Shown here piece by piece: positions 10,799 to 21,146 of a DNA stretch of 64,000 bases (positions are counted from its first letter, which is position 1; each line of letters begins with the position of its first letter). The stretch is from Ophthalmolycus amberensis (lineage: Eukaryota > Chordata > Actinopteri > Perciformes > Zoarcidae). The notes beneath the pieces were generated by a model. It was not told the origin of the DNA. It saw only the letters and a list, made by a program, of their open reading frames with translations, and made no database searches. A program made the position numbers and the translations under genes. The DNA lies in contig JAFEUB010001196.1 of assembly GCA_024529925.1 (NCBI GenBank), positions 165,001 to 229,000 on the forward strand. The letters are read 5' to 3'.

Positions 10799-11041
10799 TA
10801 ACTGTGAGTATGCAAGTTTGCAGTCTCCACACAGACCTGGCCAAGTGGCCATGTTGGAAGTTCCTGCTTCCGGTTTATCTGAAATGAGAGGGAAAAGGTG
10901 ATAGCTCTGCTCAGAAGTTCTCACAAAAACAAACAAACAAATGTATGTAGGTAGGCGAGTGAAAGGCGTGGAGGTGTGTGTGATCCGATGGCCTCCACGC
11001 TGTCTCAGCTGCAGTTCACGCCACACGACAGGCTGGTGATG

Positions 11042-11230
11042 TGCTGCTCTGTGCTCTGTCGCTGCTGCTCTGTGCTCTGTCGCTGCTGCTCTGTGCTCTG
11101 TCGCTGCTGCTCTGTGCTCTGTCGCTGCTGCTCTGTGCTCTGTCGCTGCTGCTCTGTGCTCTGTCGCTGCTGCTCTGTGCTCTGTCGCTGCTGCTCTGTG
11201 CTCTGTCGCTGCTGCTCTGTGCTCTGTCGC
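11042..11230. repeat. 21-bp minisatellite, nine apparently perfect copies
   Basis: The unit tgctgctctgtgctctgtcg plus c is repeated head to tail nine times with no variant that I can see, then stops in a partial copy. It lies upstream of LINE ORF1 on the - strand and may belong to its 5' UTR. Open frames across it on both strands (for example 10976-11263) are artefacts of the period being a multiple of three. Confidence 0.95.
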
Positions 11231-11578
11231 TGCTCAAAATTACTTCAATTACTTCAATGTTAACCATTTTCTATGACTCCTTGATTACTTTCTTTAATAT
11301 ATACCACGTTATTGCATTTAGAAATATTATGGAATTTATATGCATATACGCAATTAAAAAATGTTTTTTCTCTTAAATGTTTCTCTGATGTGTTTATTCC
11401 AGGGAAGGAATGTTGCTGCTATGCTATAAATAACAATTCTATTCTCATAAGAATTGCTATTTCACTGACATACCAACAGCAGGTCTTAACTTTTCACAAT
11501 TTGCAGCTTTTTTTAACAATTGAATTGTGTGTATGCATGTATGCCTTAAACAAAGCAACCTAAAAGTGATTAGGTAGC
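11231..11578. other. AT-rich spacer
   Basis: No gene, terminal repeat or motif seen. Confidence 0.5.
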
Positions 11579-12085
11579 CTATAGGTAGTCTATCATGAGG
11601 TAAGTCACATGAAATAAACATAGGAATATAATAGCAAATACATGTAGAGAAGGCAAGGAAGTTTTGTTTAGATTTAGGTTCAGAACAATGGTCCCTGAAA
11701 AGTTGTGAGGAGGGCATGCACCTTCCTGACTTGGCTTATAGACAGTGGTCATGAGTAAAGTTCCATCAGAAAATGTGGTATTTTTTATTCTAAGAAGTAG
11801 TCGAGCAATTTCCTGCATCTGCAACACCTCCTGGGTAAGCTGTCTATTAGACCTTTAGGAATGGTTATGTTACAAATAAGGAAGTCTTTATCTGCCATTA
11901 CTTTGTCTCCTTCCTCCAACAAAGAGTAAATCCCAGACAACTGTGATTTCTTTGTCTGATATTGACTCTGTATACAAGTCGTTGAGTAAAGTAAGTGCCT
12001 CAGATGAGTTTATGCCAACTAAGGACTTGGTCGTTCCTTTGTGCAGGAAAGAATTTGAATTTGACTCTGAATTTAATACTTTCAA
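11579..12085 (-). pseudogene. Decayed DDE_Tnp_4 (Harbinger/IS5-superfamily) transposase fragment
   Basis: On the - strand, across at least two frames, the order is SLVGINSSEALT, LYTESISDKEIT, SLLEEGDKVMADKDF, then QEIARLLLRIKN..FSDGTLLMT. In DDE_Tnp_4 transposases the corresponding order is a GLVGI..G..TF block, a SISDKE.T block, GD.VMADKGF (carrying the second catalytic Asp) and a RIHVERAI.RIKNF block. Here the His-Val-Glu of the last block is missing through a small deletion, so the catalytic Glu is lost. Stops and frame changes show long decay. The fragment sits upstream of APRT exon 3, in what should be an APRT intron if exons 1-2 lie further left. Confidence 0.75.
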
Positions 12086-12571
12086 ACTGGCTCTTTGTCC
12101 ATTTAATGCTTAACTGTCTAATATCACTCTTATTTGTGGGAAGATATTTTTGAGAGACAGAGGCATGAGTCTGATTTACTGACCTGACTTCATCCTACCA
12201 TGTTTTCAGCTGTGGATTGCAAAACCATAATTTCAGCCATGACATAATCTTAAACCCTTTGTAGAACATATTTAACCTGTCATCACATTGAAGTCGTTCA
12301 AGAAAGAACCAGTGGTTTCTTAGTTTATATTTGCTGCAGTGAAGCCGGCGTGCAGAAAATGACGTAATCACGGCCGGCGCGAAGGCGCCTCTGAATTTTT
12401 GGAACTTGGCGCACGCGATAACGTGACTGTCACAAATACCGGTAGTTAATTGATAAAAGCTATATTTACACGTCTAGGGATATTTATTTTATATCCGCTC
12501 TATGTCTTGCACTAATGTGTCTTTCTAATGCATATTTTGCTGGGTACCACATTTTATTTATTTGTGTTCAG
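12086..12571. other. Presumed APRT intron 2 sequence
   Basis: AT-rich, with a GC-rich patch at 12340-12410 (gccggcgtgcag, ggccggcgcgaaggcgcc). No exon resembling APRT exon 1 or 2 was found. It ends with a pyrimidine-rich tract and the acceptor cag at 12569-12571. Confidence 0.5.
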
Positions 12572-12705
12572 GTTTAGATGCTCGTGGTTTCCTGTTCGGC
12601 CCTCTGCTTGCCCAGCGGCTGGGTGTTGGCTTTGTCCTGGTCAGAAAGAAAGGCAAACTGCCTGGGACCACTGTGTCTGTGGCATATGATTTGGAGTATG
12701 GCAAG
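12572..12705 (+). CDS. aprt: APRT exon 3
   Basis: Begins with two bases completing a Gly codon, then LDARGFLFGP; ends at DLEYGK before donor gtaaag. 134 bp. Confidence 0.95.
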
Positions 12706-15700
12706 GTAAAGTACACAAATGCACACACGCAAAGGATTTTTTGTTTGTTGGCCTTGCAGTTATGTTCAATTTACGTTGTTGATTGAATGGTAATTGGGGA
12801 ATACAGACCTCTAGAGAATGTTTGAATTGATATAAATGTTGACACAAATTGTCCTTAAGCCAATGTCTTGTGTATATATATATTTCTACACATAAGAACA
12901 GAGAAACAACATATACGAATACAGTTTGACAGCACATTAGCATACAGAAATCGAACTGAATAGATCTTCTCGAATCTAAAGTTAGACAAGCATGTTCCCT
13001 AAAATGTTGGACTGGTCGTTTAAAAGTGTTACCCACCTGATTCCCAACATATGTATGCTAGACCACAGAGGAAAAATTCACTGACCAGTAATGAGTGTGT
13101 GGGACTGGGTCACACTGGTCACCTTCTGCAACATCCTCTAGGGCTTTTTGCAAGTATTACAAAACACTAGATTGAACATGTGTACATGTAGGAAAAAAAA
13201 AGGAAGAAACTGCAGGTAAAGCAAATGAGAAGTGATCACTCTCCAAGAAAGGACAGAATTACAATAGATGTCATGTGTACAGAATAAACAACATAATACA
13301 ATTACAACATAGTCAATCCATATGACGTAAATTATTCATATAATGGGAGTAGTAATATTAGCAGAAATATTACTAGTAATACACCCACTTAGCTATAAAA
13401 ATGATACTCTCCCTCTTCGCTGTACTGTTCTGTTGTCAGGTTCTAAATTACAAAGGACATTACTTCAGGGAGATTATCTGCTAGTGTATAACATTTCATA
13501 CCTGTGTCCTGAAACCACTCCAGCATTACTCTGGCTGTTTGCTTCAGGGTATCATCATACTGGAATGTGAATCTTTACTCCAGTCAAAGGTCATGAGCAC
13601 TGGAGTGCACATTCCTCTCAAAAATCTCTCTTTTTATTGTCCCCTCAGTCCTAAGCAGCTTTAGTCTCTGCTTCTGAGAAAAATTCCCTCAGCACAATGC
13701 TGATGCTATTTTACTTCTCTTCCTCCAGGCAGAAGCAGAAATCCAGGAGGATTCCGTGGCTCCAGGACAGAAGATTCTTCTCATTGATGACCTGTTGGCT
13801 ACTGGAGGTGAGAGTTGTATAGCCATCATGTTCACTGGTTGTCGGGCTAGGGAGGAAGTTTTACAAAAACAAACATGTAAAATCTCAAATATTTCTCCTT
13901 ACTGACAATTCCTTCTGCTTGCATCAATGAGAGGCTACTGCTGAACTTATGGATTTACATTGGCTGTCAGCAAACAATACTCTGGTGGCCATGGACACCA
14001 TTGCGTTACTGCCGCAGCGCCACTGGGGACACTTTGTAGTCACGTACCCATGTGGTTTTACTGCCCGTCTCCTACTGACTCTGCGCTCAACTCTATTGTC
14101 GTTGTAGTCTGATGTGAGATCAAACGCATTCAGTTGCTGAGTTTTGCTGATATGGAATATAACTCAAATGTTCCAGTGCAACAGTGCTAAGCACCCTATG
14201 GACAACTAGGGTCTCCATGGACTACTGGGGCCTCAGTAGCCACAAGAGATCAAGGCAAGAAGCCTTGATCTAGGGGCCTCTCTAGCTGTCACGTCAAAAT
14301 ATAGACATACGTGGGACTGCAAGGTCATGTGCCAAAATCTGTCTCGCCAGAGTTTATCCAGCAGGTTGGAGACAGAATTAAGAGTTTTTTTGAGCTCTTT
14401 GTGTTAAGTAGGGCACTGCGTCGTACAACTTGAAGACGTGCTAGGGAGTCATTGAAACCCCAGGGCGGCGAGCTAAACACATCAGCAAACGCTACACATC
14501 TTAAGCGGTTAGAGCAGGGGTCACTAATAGGCAGACTAATAGGCCTTCGCGGCACTCGTTCAGCCAGTCCAGGAAACGCACCGACCAATTACATGCGTTG
14601 TAAATCATACAACTTGATGCTACTCGGCCAATCAAATATATGTATTCCAAAAAGCATTGAGGCTTGAGTGATATACAGTACAAACACACGAGAGAGATTG
14701 GGCGAAAGACCAAGTAGTCAGAGAAGTATGTGCATCAGAGAAGTTATTCCCCTATGATTATTTCACATGGCGTGTTTCAAAAAGAGAAATGTGGACAGCA
14801 AGACCAGAGCCTGGCTCTCACAAACGGGCAATTTGTTTGTGTCTCATATGTTCAGACACCATGGCGATTATTAAAAGCAGCAATGTGAAGTGTGACTACT
14901 AGATAAAGCACACATATTTGGAGTAAATGTACCCTCTCAAATCCGAAATGAAGGCACAGAAATTAAGCAACCTAAGAGCCCAATATGATCAGAATCCAAA
15001 TGCATTAATTCACTGCCCAAAAATGATGTTAACGGAGAGGGGGATAGAGCTGAAACAAGTGGTTTCCATAACCGTAGATCTATATCTATGGTTATGGAAA
15101 CTACTTGTTATTCCCTGAACACAATTTTCTACTTTTAGAAGATGAGATATATGGACATTGTGGACATTGTGGTTTTTTAGATTGATATCACTTCACACCT
15201 GAATTAACTGAATTTAAAGAAAAAATCAATGCATTTTTCTTAAATGAAGTACTTTATTTTAAGATGCACATTTTTAAAAGCTTTCTGTTAAGTGATTTAT
15301 TCTTAAATGCAACCCTTATTTTACATGAAACGAGAGAACATTTATTTATTGTTAGAGTATGTATTGTTTATAATTCATCCATTTATTAAACTGACAATAA
15401 ATATTGTTGAGATATTATTCAATTGAACTTTTTTTAAATTCTATTTGACAGTCAGTTGTTGACTACATACAGACGTAAATACAACTACTAAGCTACTTCA
15501 ATATATATGGGACTAGGGCTGCAACTAACGATTATTTTAATAATCGATTAATCGGGTGATTATTTTTTTGATTAATCGGATAAAAAAAATCAAAAAACAA
15601 AAAAAGCATTAATTTCTGAGCTTCAGAAAGTGCACAAACAGGTTGCTCCTTGAACATCCCTGAGCTGTTAAAGTAATAATTTAAAAAAATAAAAAATAAA

Positions 15701-17847
15701 AATGGACTAACACAAAAAACATACACATGTGAACAAAAATATGTATATTTTAGTTTAAAGGGACCTCAGCTGTCGGAACAATAAATAATTTATAAAAAAT
15801 AAAGAAAAATACAAATCAGAAAACTTAACAGGATTTGTTTGAACGTCAGAACTTGTTCTCTACACTACACTCACAAACTGAATCATCACCGTGGTGCTCC
15901 CGTGCCATATCATGTCGCTTTTGCACATCTTGCAATGAACACACTTTTTCAATTTATTAAGTGTGAAATGGAACGGAAGTGATTTTACTGTGGAGAGACA
16001 GGAAGTAGCATGATACGTGCTTATTCACAGCAACAATGATAACGATAAGTGAAAACCTAACGTATATGTCGGGTGTAAGAGCGCGGTCTGTTCAATGTAA
16101 CAGTTGTTAAACTGCAGTTTTCAGGAAGTAAAGTGTTCCGTTCAAAACCAGACGCGTCTTGGTCGTCATTAGAAGCTCCACTTCACAACAACCTGCGCTG
16201 TGCTCCGCTCTGTTTTTCCTTTTTTTTTTTTCTCAAACATCTCCGCGATTTATTGAGTGGCGTAATAATCGCGCGACACAACGATAATGAAATTTGATAA
16301 TCGATAATGAAAACTATTTTAATAATCGATTATTATCGATAAAATCGATTCGTTGTTGCAGCCCTATATGGGACTAAATCACAGTGCAAGTTAGTTCTGG
16401 ACCTTTGCATGGACCTCGCTGAATTTTAAATGAATACTCCTGGGGTAGAGGATAAAATCCCAGCTATAAATTCAACTGCAGTCATTTTTATCCTAATTGG
16501 CCAAGACGTGCAACAGGACCCCACTACATGCCCTATGCCCAGCATATCGATCTTTGCTGGGTGAAGTGTAGGAGAAGTGTTTTTTGGAAGAGCCTAAAAG
16601 CCAGACTGTGTCAAAGAGAAGGGCTATCGAAATTAATGATCTTCTTGATGAAACGGGAGTTTTTCAGCGAACACCGCAATCTTGCCATGTCCATAGAAGA
16701 TAGTCTTCCTGAAAATAATGGACAGGGAAGTCTTCATGGATGACTCAAACTGTTGGGTTGCGCCACTACCCTTTTCGGGAATAAATGTGCAATCTACCCA
16801 ACAAGCAGTCAAGGGTCTTATGACGTTTACGCCACATGTTACTATCATGCAGAGGATCAGCAAGACGGGTCAGCCCATTATTCAGTGGAGAACATGAGTG
16901 TTTGTGTTTGCCAATCTTAGGAGTTTATCAGCCGCGTAAGCCAGGCCAGATATGGGCAGTGGTCGACTCCAGTGCCAAGCATAATGGCATCTCACTTGAT
17001 GACATCCTGTTGAGTGGCACTGATTTCAACAATACACTCCTGGGAGTCCTGGAAACTGACTTTGTAGGAAAACTGTTGCTGTGGCGGGGGATATAGGGCA
17101 AATATTCTACTGCATCACAGTTTGTTTCCTCTGGTTTGAGGACAATGACCCTGCCAAAAGGATTGCAGAGTTGTGCTTGACCATCCACATGTTTGGAAAT
17201 AGCCCTTCTCTAGCTGTTGCCATATATACGGCTTGAGAAGAGCTGCCTTGCAAGGACAGGAGGAACACAGCATGAAGACAAAGCAGTTATAGTCATACCT
17301 ACCTGTTGCTTTGCTCTCCACACAGCAAACTGTGTCTTTTCCAACGCATCCACCACGGCCATCTCTGCGGTGGCCTACCTCACGGCAGTCGATAAGAGAC
17401 ATTCAATTTGGATTCTGCATGGAGAGATCCAAATTAGCACCACGTCACTCTTGTCCCTCTTGGCTTTTTTTTTCCTTGTAAACTTCTCTGCTGGCTGAGA
17501 TAAAGCAGACAGGAGGTATGACGGATACTATCTGATGTCTTTGTTCTTCATTATTGATTATTGTCAGTTTAAAAAAGTCACTCAGGAATGTTTTTTTATT
17601 TTATTAACATTTTAAGTTGTTGCCCCATCGGGCCCACCATCTTGTATTTTGAAGTTAAATTCAGATGTGTCTATATCAAAGTCTCTCTGCGCGTGTGTGT
17701 GTTGCAGGGACATTGTATGCAGCCTGTGAGCTGATGAAGAAGCAGCGGGCCGAGATTCTGGGCTGCCTGGTGGTGATCGAGCTCAAAGAGCTAAACGGCA
17801 TTGACAAACTGAAATCACACACTGTATTCTCCCTGGTGCAGTACTGA
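12572..17847 (+). CDS. aprt: Adenine phosphoribosyltransferase, exons 3-5 of 5 (5' exons not found in window)
   Basis: APRT converts adenine and PRPP to AMP and pyrophosphate in the cytosol (purine salvage). Three exons are visible: 12572-12705 (134 bp), 13729-13807 (79 bp) and 17708-17847 (140 bp including the stop). The first two lengths match what I recall of the human gene, and splice phases agree (1, 0, 1). Exon 3 encodes the LDARGFLFGPLLAQ substrate-binding region, exon 4 the PRPP-binding signature ILLIDDLLATGG, and exon 5 the helix YAACELMKKQ and the C terminus FSLVQY. Donors are GTAAAG and GTGAGA; acceptors are tgttcag, cctccag and gttgcag. All frames are open, so this part looks functional. 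Exons 1-2, encoding about 60 N-terminal residues, are not seen in 1-12571; either the intron is very long because of transposons, or this is a partial copy. Confidence 0.93.
12706..13728. other. APRT intron 3
   Basis: 1,023 bp, GT..AG. AT-rich; no transposon end or RNA gene recognised. Confidence 0.85.
13729..13807 (+). CDS. aprt: APRT exon 4 (PRPP-binding loop)
   Basis: 79 bp encoding AEAEIQEDSVAPGQ followed by ILLIDDLLATG. The two adjacent acidic residues (DD) and the following A-T-G-G loop hold PRPP in type I phosphoribosyltransferases. Confidence 0.96.
13808..15513. other. APRT intron 4, left part
   Basis: No gene recognised. It contains the 54-bp hairpin at 15055-15108. The open frames at 14325-14713 have no family resemblance. 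Confidence 0.6.
15055..15108. repeat. Hairpin-forming inverted repeat, 27-bp arms
   Basis: The left arm starts acaagtggtttccataacc and the right arm ends ggttatggaaactacttgt. 24 of 27 positions pair, with almost no loop. It probably marks a palindromic mobile-element remnant. Confidence 0.85.
15514..16366. mobile_element. Non-autonomous hAT element (TAGGGCTGCAAC termini) with perfect 8-bp TSD
   Basis: Starts tagggctgcaactaacgatt and ends with the inverted form cgttgttgcagcccta. tatgggac flanks both sides (15506-15513 and 16367-16374), the 8-bp duplication typical of hAT. Subterminal ataatcgatt motifs recur at both ends. 853 bp with no transposase frame. It lies in APRT intron 4. Confidence 0.93.
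16500..17490 (+). pseudogene. BEL/Pao retrotransposon pol (reverse transcriptase) remnant
   Basis: Read across several + strand frames: LKIMDREVFMDDSNCWVAPLPF, GVYQPRKPGQIWAVVDSSAK, GISLDDILLSGTDFNNTLLGVL, FLWFEDNDPAK and LTIHMFGNSPSLAVAIYGLR. These blocks occur in this order in BEL/Pao RT (the VYHP.KP..IR.VFDSSA and LLSGPDLNN.LLGVL core). Many stops and frame changes show it is dead. No LTRs were identified. It sits inside APRT intron 4, sense to the gene. Confidence 0.85.
17708..17847 (+). CDS. aprt: APRT exon 5 (terminal coding exon)
   Basis: Starts with GG completing the split Gly of the PRPP loop, continues LYAACELMKKQRAEILG and ends FSLVQY with TGA at 17845-17847. Confidence 0.96.
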
Positions 17848-18830
17848 GGACCACTGCAGCCACCACAATGGCTGTAAAACCAAAATTTGACTCGTTTCCA
17901 GTCAGGTGCTTCCTAAGTGTAACCAGCACCAAAGAAACCTCTTTAGCTCACCCACAAGTTAACAGTTTTTGTCATTTCAATCACATACTGATTTGCAATT
18001 TCAGTTAGCACTAAAATATATATAAAAATTAGTTTTTTTGTTTTATTTTTGTATTATTCATTCATTAATCTGTTAATTATCTGATGCCATTGGCTTATGG
18101 AGACAGCTAGGATTCCATGGATCTTTAAGAAGTCTTAAAATGTCTAAAAACATTTCTGTTCCTTTTGCCTAATGCATGCTGGGATCAGTCCTTGAATCCC
18201 TGTATGCCTAAGCATAGAGGATTTATGGAGAGATGGATGGATTGATATAAGTTAGAAAGGCATAATAAAATAATATCTGTTGCAGGCTGAATGACAATGG
18301 GTTTACTTTTTCTTTTATCGTATTTTATATCTATCCAAAAAATGTTTCTCCGTCTGTATATGAAATGGCTTACACTCGTGTAGTGTATCAGTTTATCTTA
18401 ATGATGTCACAATCCATGCGACGGCTAACTTGAATCGAACCATAACCTTAAATATATAAATACATTATTTTTGTCACTAAGCTTTATTTCATCGTATTTG
18501 TTTGTCATTTGGAGGATTCCAATGATCTTAAAGTCTTCGCATTGGGCCTCATTCACAGGAATATGTGTAGAAATTTTCCTACTTTGTGCACAAAATGTGC
18601 ACATGCAAAATGACCGTCTGATTAATGACATGTGAAGAGGGCCAATTTGTTCTTACCACCGTGCACATGTTAGAGAAGCAAAATCATGCTAAATGTGAAG
18701 TTGTAAATAAGACGAGCATAGACCCTAAATAAAAAATTAAAATAAATTAAAAAATTGAGACGATAGTGTCCCAGGCAGAAATAGCACACTTTTCCGAAGT
18801 GTTCCCATGAGAGTGACAATAATAGAGTAT
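17848..18830. other. APRT 3' UTR and downstream intergenic sequence
   Basis: AATAAA-like hexamers occur at about 18265 (cataataaaataat) and 18727; the first is a plausible APRT polyadenylation signal. No other gene is recognised before the - strand CDT1 3' end at 21147. Confidence 0.5.
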
Positions 18831-19280
18831 GGACTGTGGCTCAGGTAAAAAAAAAAAGAGGAAAAACAACTACACAGGTGGACAAGTTCCAAGCTTCAAT
18901 CATAATGTTAAAACTCAATTCTAAACGAGATGCATTCATTGAAACCAAGAGAGCAAAGGTCTCAGAGAAGGAAGTTCAGAAAAGATTGAGAAAATGCAGG
19001 GCAATACAGAATACAGTGCAACAAGTAGAGACCACAGTTAAAGAGCCAACTGTGAGCAAGAGTGAGTACTTGAGAAAAACTAAAAAGGCATTCAAGTGAA
19101 ATCCAAACTTTAAAAGAGAAACTCAAGAAGCTTTTTTTAAGTTTAGAAACAGCTGTGGCTCAGGTAGAGGAGGTTGTCTTCCAATCGCGAAAAAAAGAAA
19201 AACGGTGGTTGGATCACTGTCTCCTCCAGCCCATGTCAATGTGTCCCTGCAAGACACTTTAACCCCAAATTCCACCGGAA
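18831..19280 (+). mobile_element. Degenerate tRNA-derived SINE fragments
   Basis: ctgtggctcaggtagagg at 19153 followed by gttgtcttccaatcg and ggtggttggatcactg looks like a worn A-box/B-box head. It is followed by the body gtgtccctgcaagacacttt and aaccccaaattcc, shared with the SINEs at 47241-47512 and 53799-54101. A second ctgtggctcaggta head begins at 18834. The 87-codon open frame here (18836-19099) is low complexity and I do not call it a gene. Confidence 0.6.
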
Positions 19281-19860
19281 GGCTGTGCCATCCGCGAATT
19301 AATGGGTGAAGAAAGACAGCTCAAACACCATAGTTGACAAATCAGATGGAACACAAGAAAGAATAAATATCAAAGGACTCTCCACAGACAGAAACCGAGG
19401 ATGGTGTCAGGTACCCAACTAAAGCCTTATATCAAGAAAGCCATTTTCTTTCACAATGTCCTGTGCCGAGACTGTATCATGGAGACAAAGCAACTGATCG
19501 ACCGCTGATATTTTCAAGCAAGATTCCAAAGGAGTATTGCCTCCATTAGAATGTAATGTATGTATGTACCTATGATGTATAAGCAAGACAAAACGAGTAC
19601 ACAGCCATGTTAGTGGCTCTGAAGGTCTTGAATTTACCAAATGTCATGGAAATCCATTCAATAGTTATGTTTTTCTAAACCATAAAATGCCAACCGCATG
19701 GCGCTAGAGCAAAAGTCTTTGCTTGCCCAGATCATTTTCTAATCCAATTATTTTCAGATTATATTTTTGTGTTTCATTTGCCTTGACAATGGGAATGGTT
19801 TCATCAATATGGCATTGAGACCAACCTTTATTTTAAATATTTTCTTAACCACTGCAACAC

Positions 19861-20425
19861 TAGGGGTGGGAATCACCAGAGGTCCCGCGATACGATATCA
19901 CGATACTGCGATATTCTGAGTATTGCGATTTATTACTTTTTTCAACTTCAAATTATCTCCCCAAAGGAGAACTGTGTCATGTTTTATCTAATAAGATGTT
20001 TTCAGTCTGTTCATCTCACTTCAATCATTTTTATTGCAGCAAAATAGGATTGTCAAGCAGACAGACCGACCAACAATGTCATAGATGTTGCATGAACCTG
20101 ACAAACTGTATTACTCCATAGTCCAACTTAACTAAATGCAAACGTGTGGACTCAGTATATGAACTCTCCCCATGAACCTGGCGGATGAGTTGGCAGATTT
20201 AACCCCGTTGTCAGGCCAGATGTCTTTGTTTTGACCAACTTCCTACCAATCATGCTGACCCCACCAGAAAATAACTCAGCAGTGGACTGAAAAAGCAATT
20301 GATTTGATTTTTCAAAAAAAAAAAATATATATTTGTTTTAATAGTTTATATAATAGAAGATCGATACTTGGCGTCCGTGTATCGATACAATATCGCGATA
20401 CTATCGATTTTTTCCCCCACCCCTA
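19861..20425. mobile_element. Non-autonomous hAT-like element (TAGGGGTGGG termini) with perfect 8-bp TSD
   Basis: Starts taggggtgggaatcacc and ends cccccacccctа-type inverted terminus (ccacccct then a). Both flanks carry tgcaacac (19853-19860 and 20426-20433). Internal gatacgatatcacgata / atcgatacaatatcgcgat blocks are inverted near the two ends. 565 bp, no coding capacity. Confidence 0.92.
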
Positions 20426-20433
20426 TGCAACAC

Positions 20434-21146
20434 CACAATTGAAATCCCACCATCTCCTGTGTTGCGTGGGCAGAAACCTCAAAATCTGGGAAAACAAGGC
20501 AGCAATTTCTGTATGAAAAGATGCTACAAGTTTTTTTCCTCACTCACTACACCCATGACTCCTTTTCTCCTGTAATCTTGACAGGATGAGTTTATCACCA
20601 GCTGTCAGATATTTAATGCAATCTTTAATTTTACTGTAATATTTAATAACAAGTGGAGGCCGCAGAACTTGGACAGATGCTTGTATTTCTTAAACATTAT
20701 CAAACAGTGACCTCAAAAAATGTAAACATTCATCAGTTCTACATTGTAGAAAATGTATCCCTAAAAAGACTGGAAGGCTACATTGACGTTACACTTTCAT
20801 GGAAGGAAAAACAAAACAATCACTATAACAGAAATGTGGTTAAAACAACCTCTTTACAACACAGGGGGTTGGTGGAATAAATACCAGGACTAGGTCTGGT
20901 CGTACCTTTGGGACATACCGACGTGCTGGAGCTGTGCCTAGATCAATCTCTGACCATTTCTGTAAGGCCTTGACCACAACAAAACCCGCTGTCTTTAAAA
21001 TGTCGGACATTCATGCCTACTGTCCACAAACAAGTGAAATTCATTTTAAAATATTGCACTTTAAAGCAACTAGCCTTCAGTCTGCTGGCAGCACTCACAT
21101 CAAGGGCGGGAGAAATTCACTAAGTCATCATTCTGTCATTTGCATC
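20434..21146. other. CDT1 3' UTR / intergenic
   Basis: Lies beyond the CDT1 stop on the - strand. No gene recognised; no convincing - strand AATAAA close to the stop. Confidence 0.5.

Larger units (their letters stand above)
8541..10852 (-). pseudogene. LINE ORF1 with SGNH/GDSL-esterase domain, interrupted by a Harbinger-like insertion and a frameshift
   Basis: ORF1 of the - strand LINE. I place its ATG at 10852-10850, followed by a short Cys motif (CGDC), then interruption at 9683-10801 by another transposon. Coding resumes at about 9680 with the coiled-coil LRDDFHRLESEVRKREQL and a Pro/Ser-rich linker. An SGNH-type esterase domain follows: VLVIGISILRN in block I (family GDS, here GIS), then IHVGGND in block III. 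A frameshift falls at about 8755-8785, after which the last block RRDGIHPT (catalytic D-x-x-H) is read in another frame, ending at the stop at 8541. ORF1 esterases of this kind are known in L2/CR1-group fish LINEs. This copy is inactive through insertion, frameshift and the altered GDS motif. Confidence 0.82.

Noticed and set aside
6598..10852. Twin-priming 5' inversion of a single LINE
   Set aside because: In twin priming the 3' tail stays at the outer end; here the CCTTG tail lies at the internal junction.
11042..11230. CRISPR-like array
   Set aside because: Units are contiguous with no spacers, in a vertebrate genome; it is a minisatellite.
10976..11376. Long Cys- or Leu-rich open frames across the minisatellite, and - strand counterpart
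   Set aside because: Period 21 is divisible by three, so every frame without a stop in one unit stays open; no gene.
18836..19099. 87-codon Lys-rich open frame as a host gene
   Set aside because: Low complexity, no splice context, embedded in SINE-like sequence.
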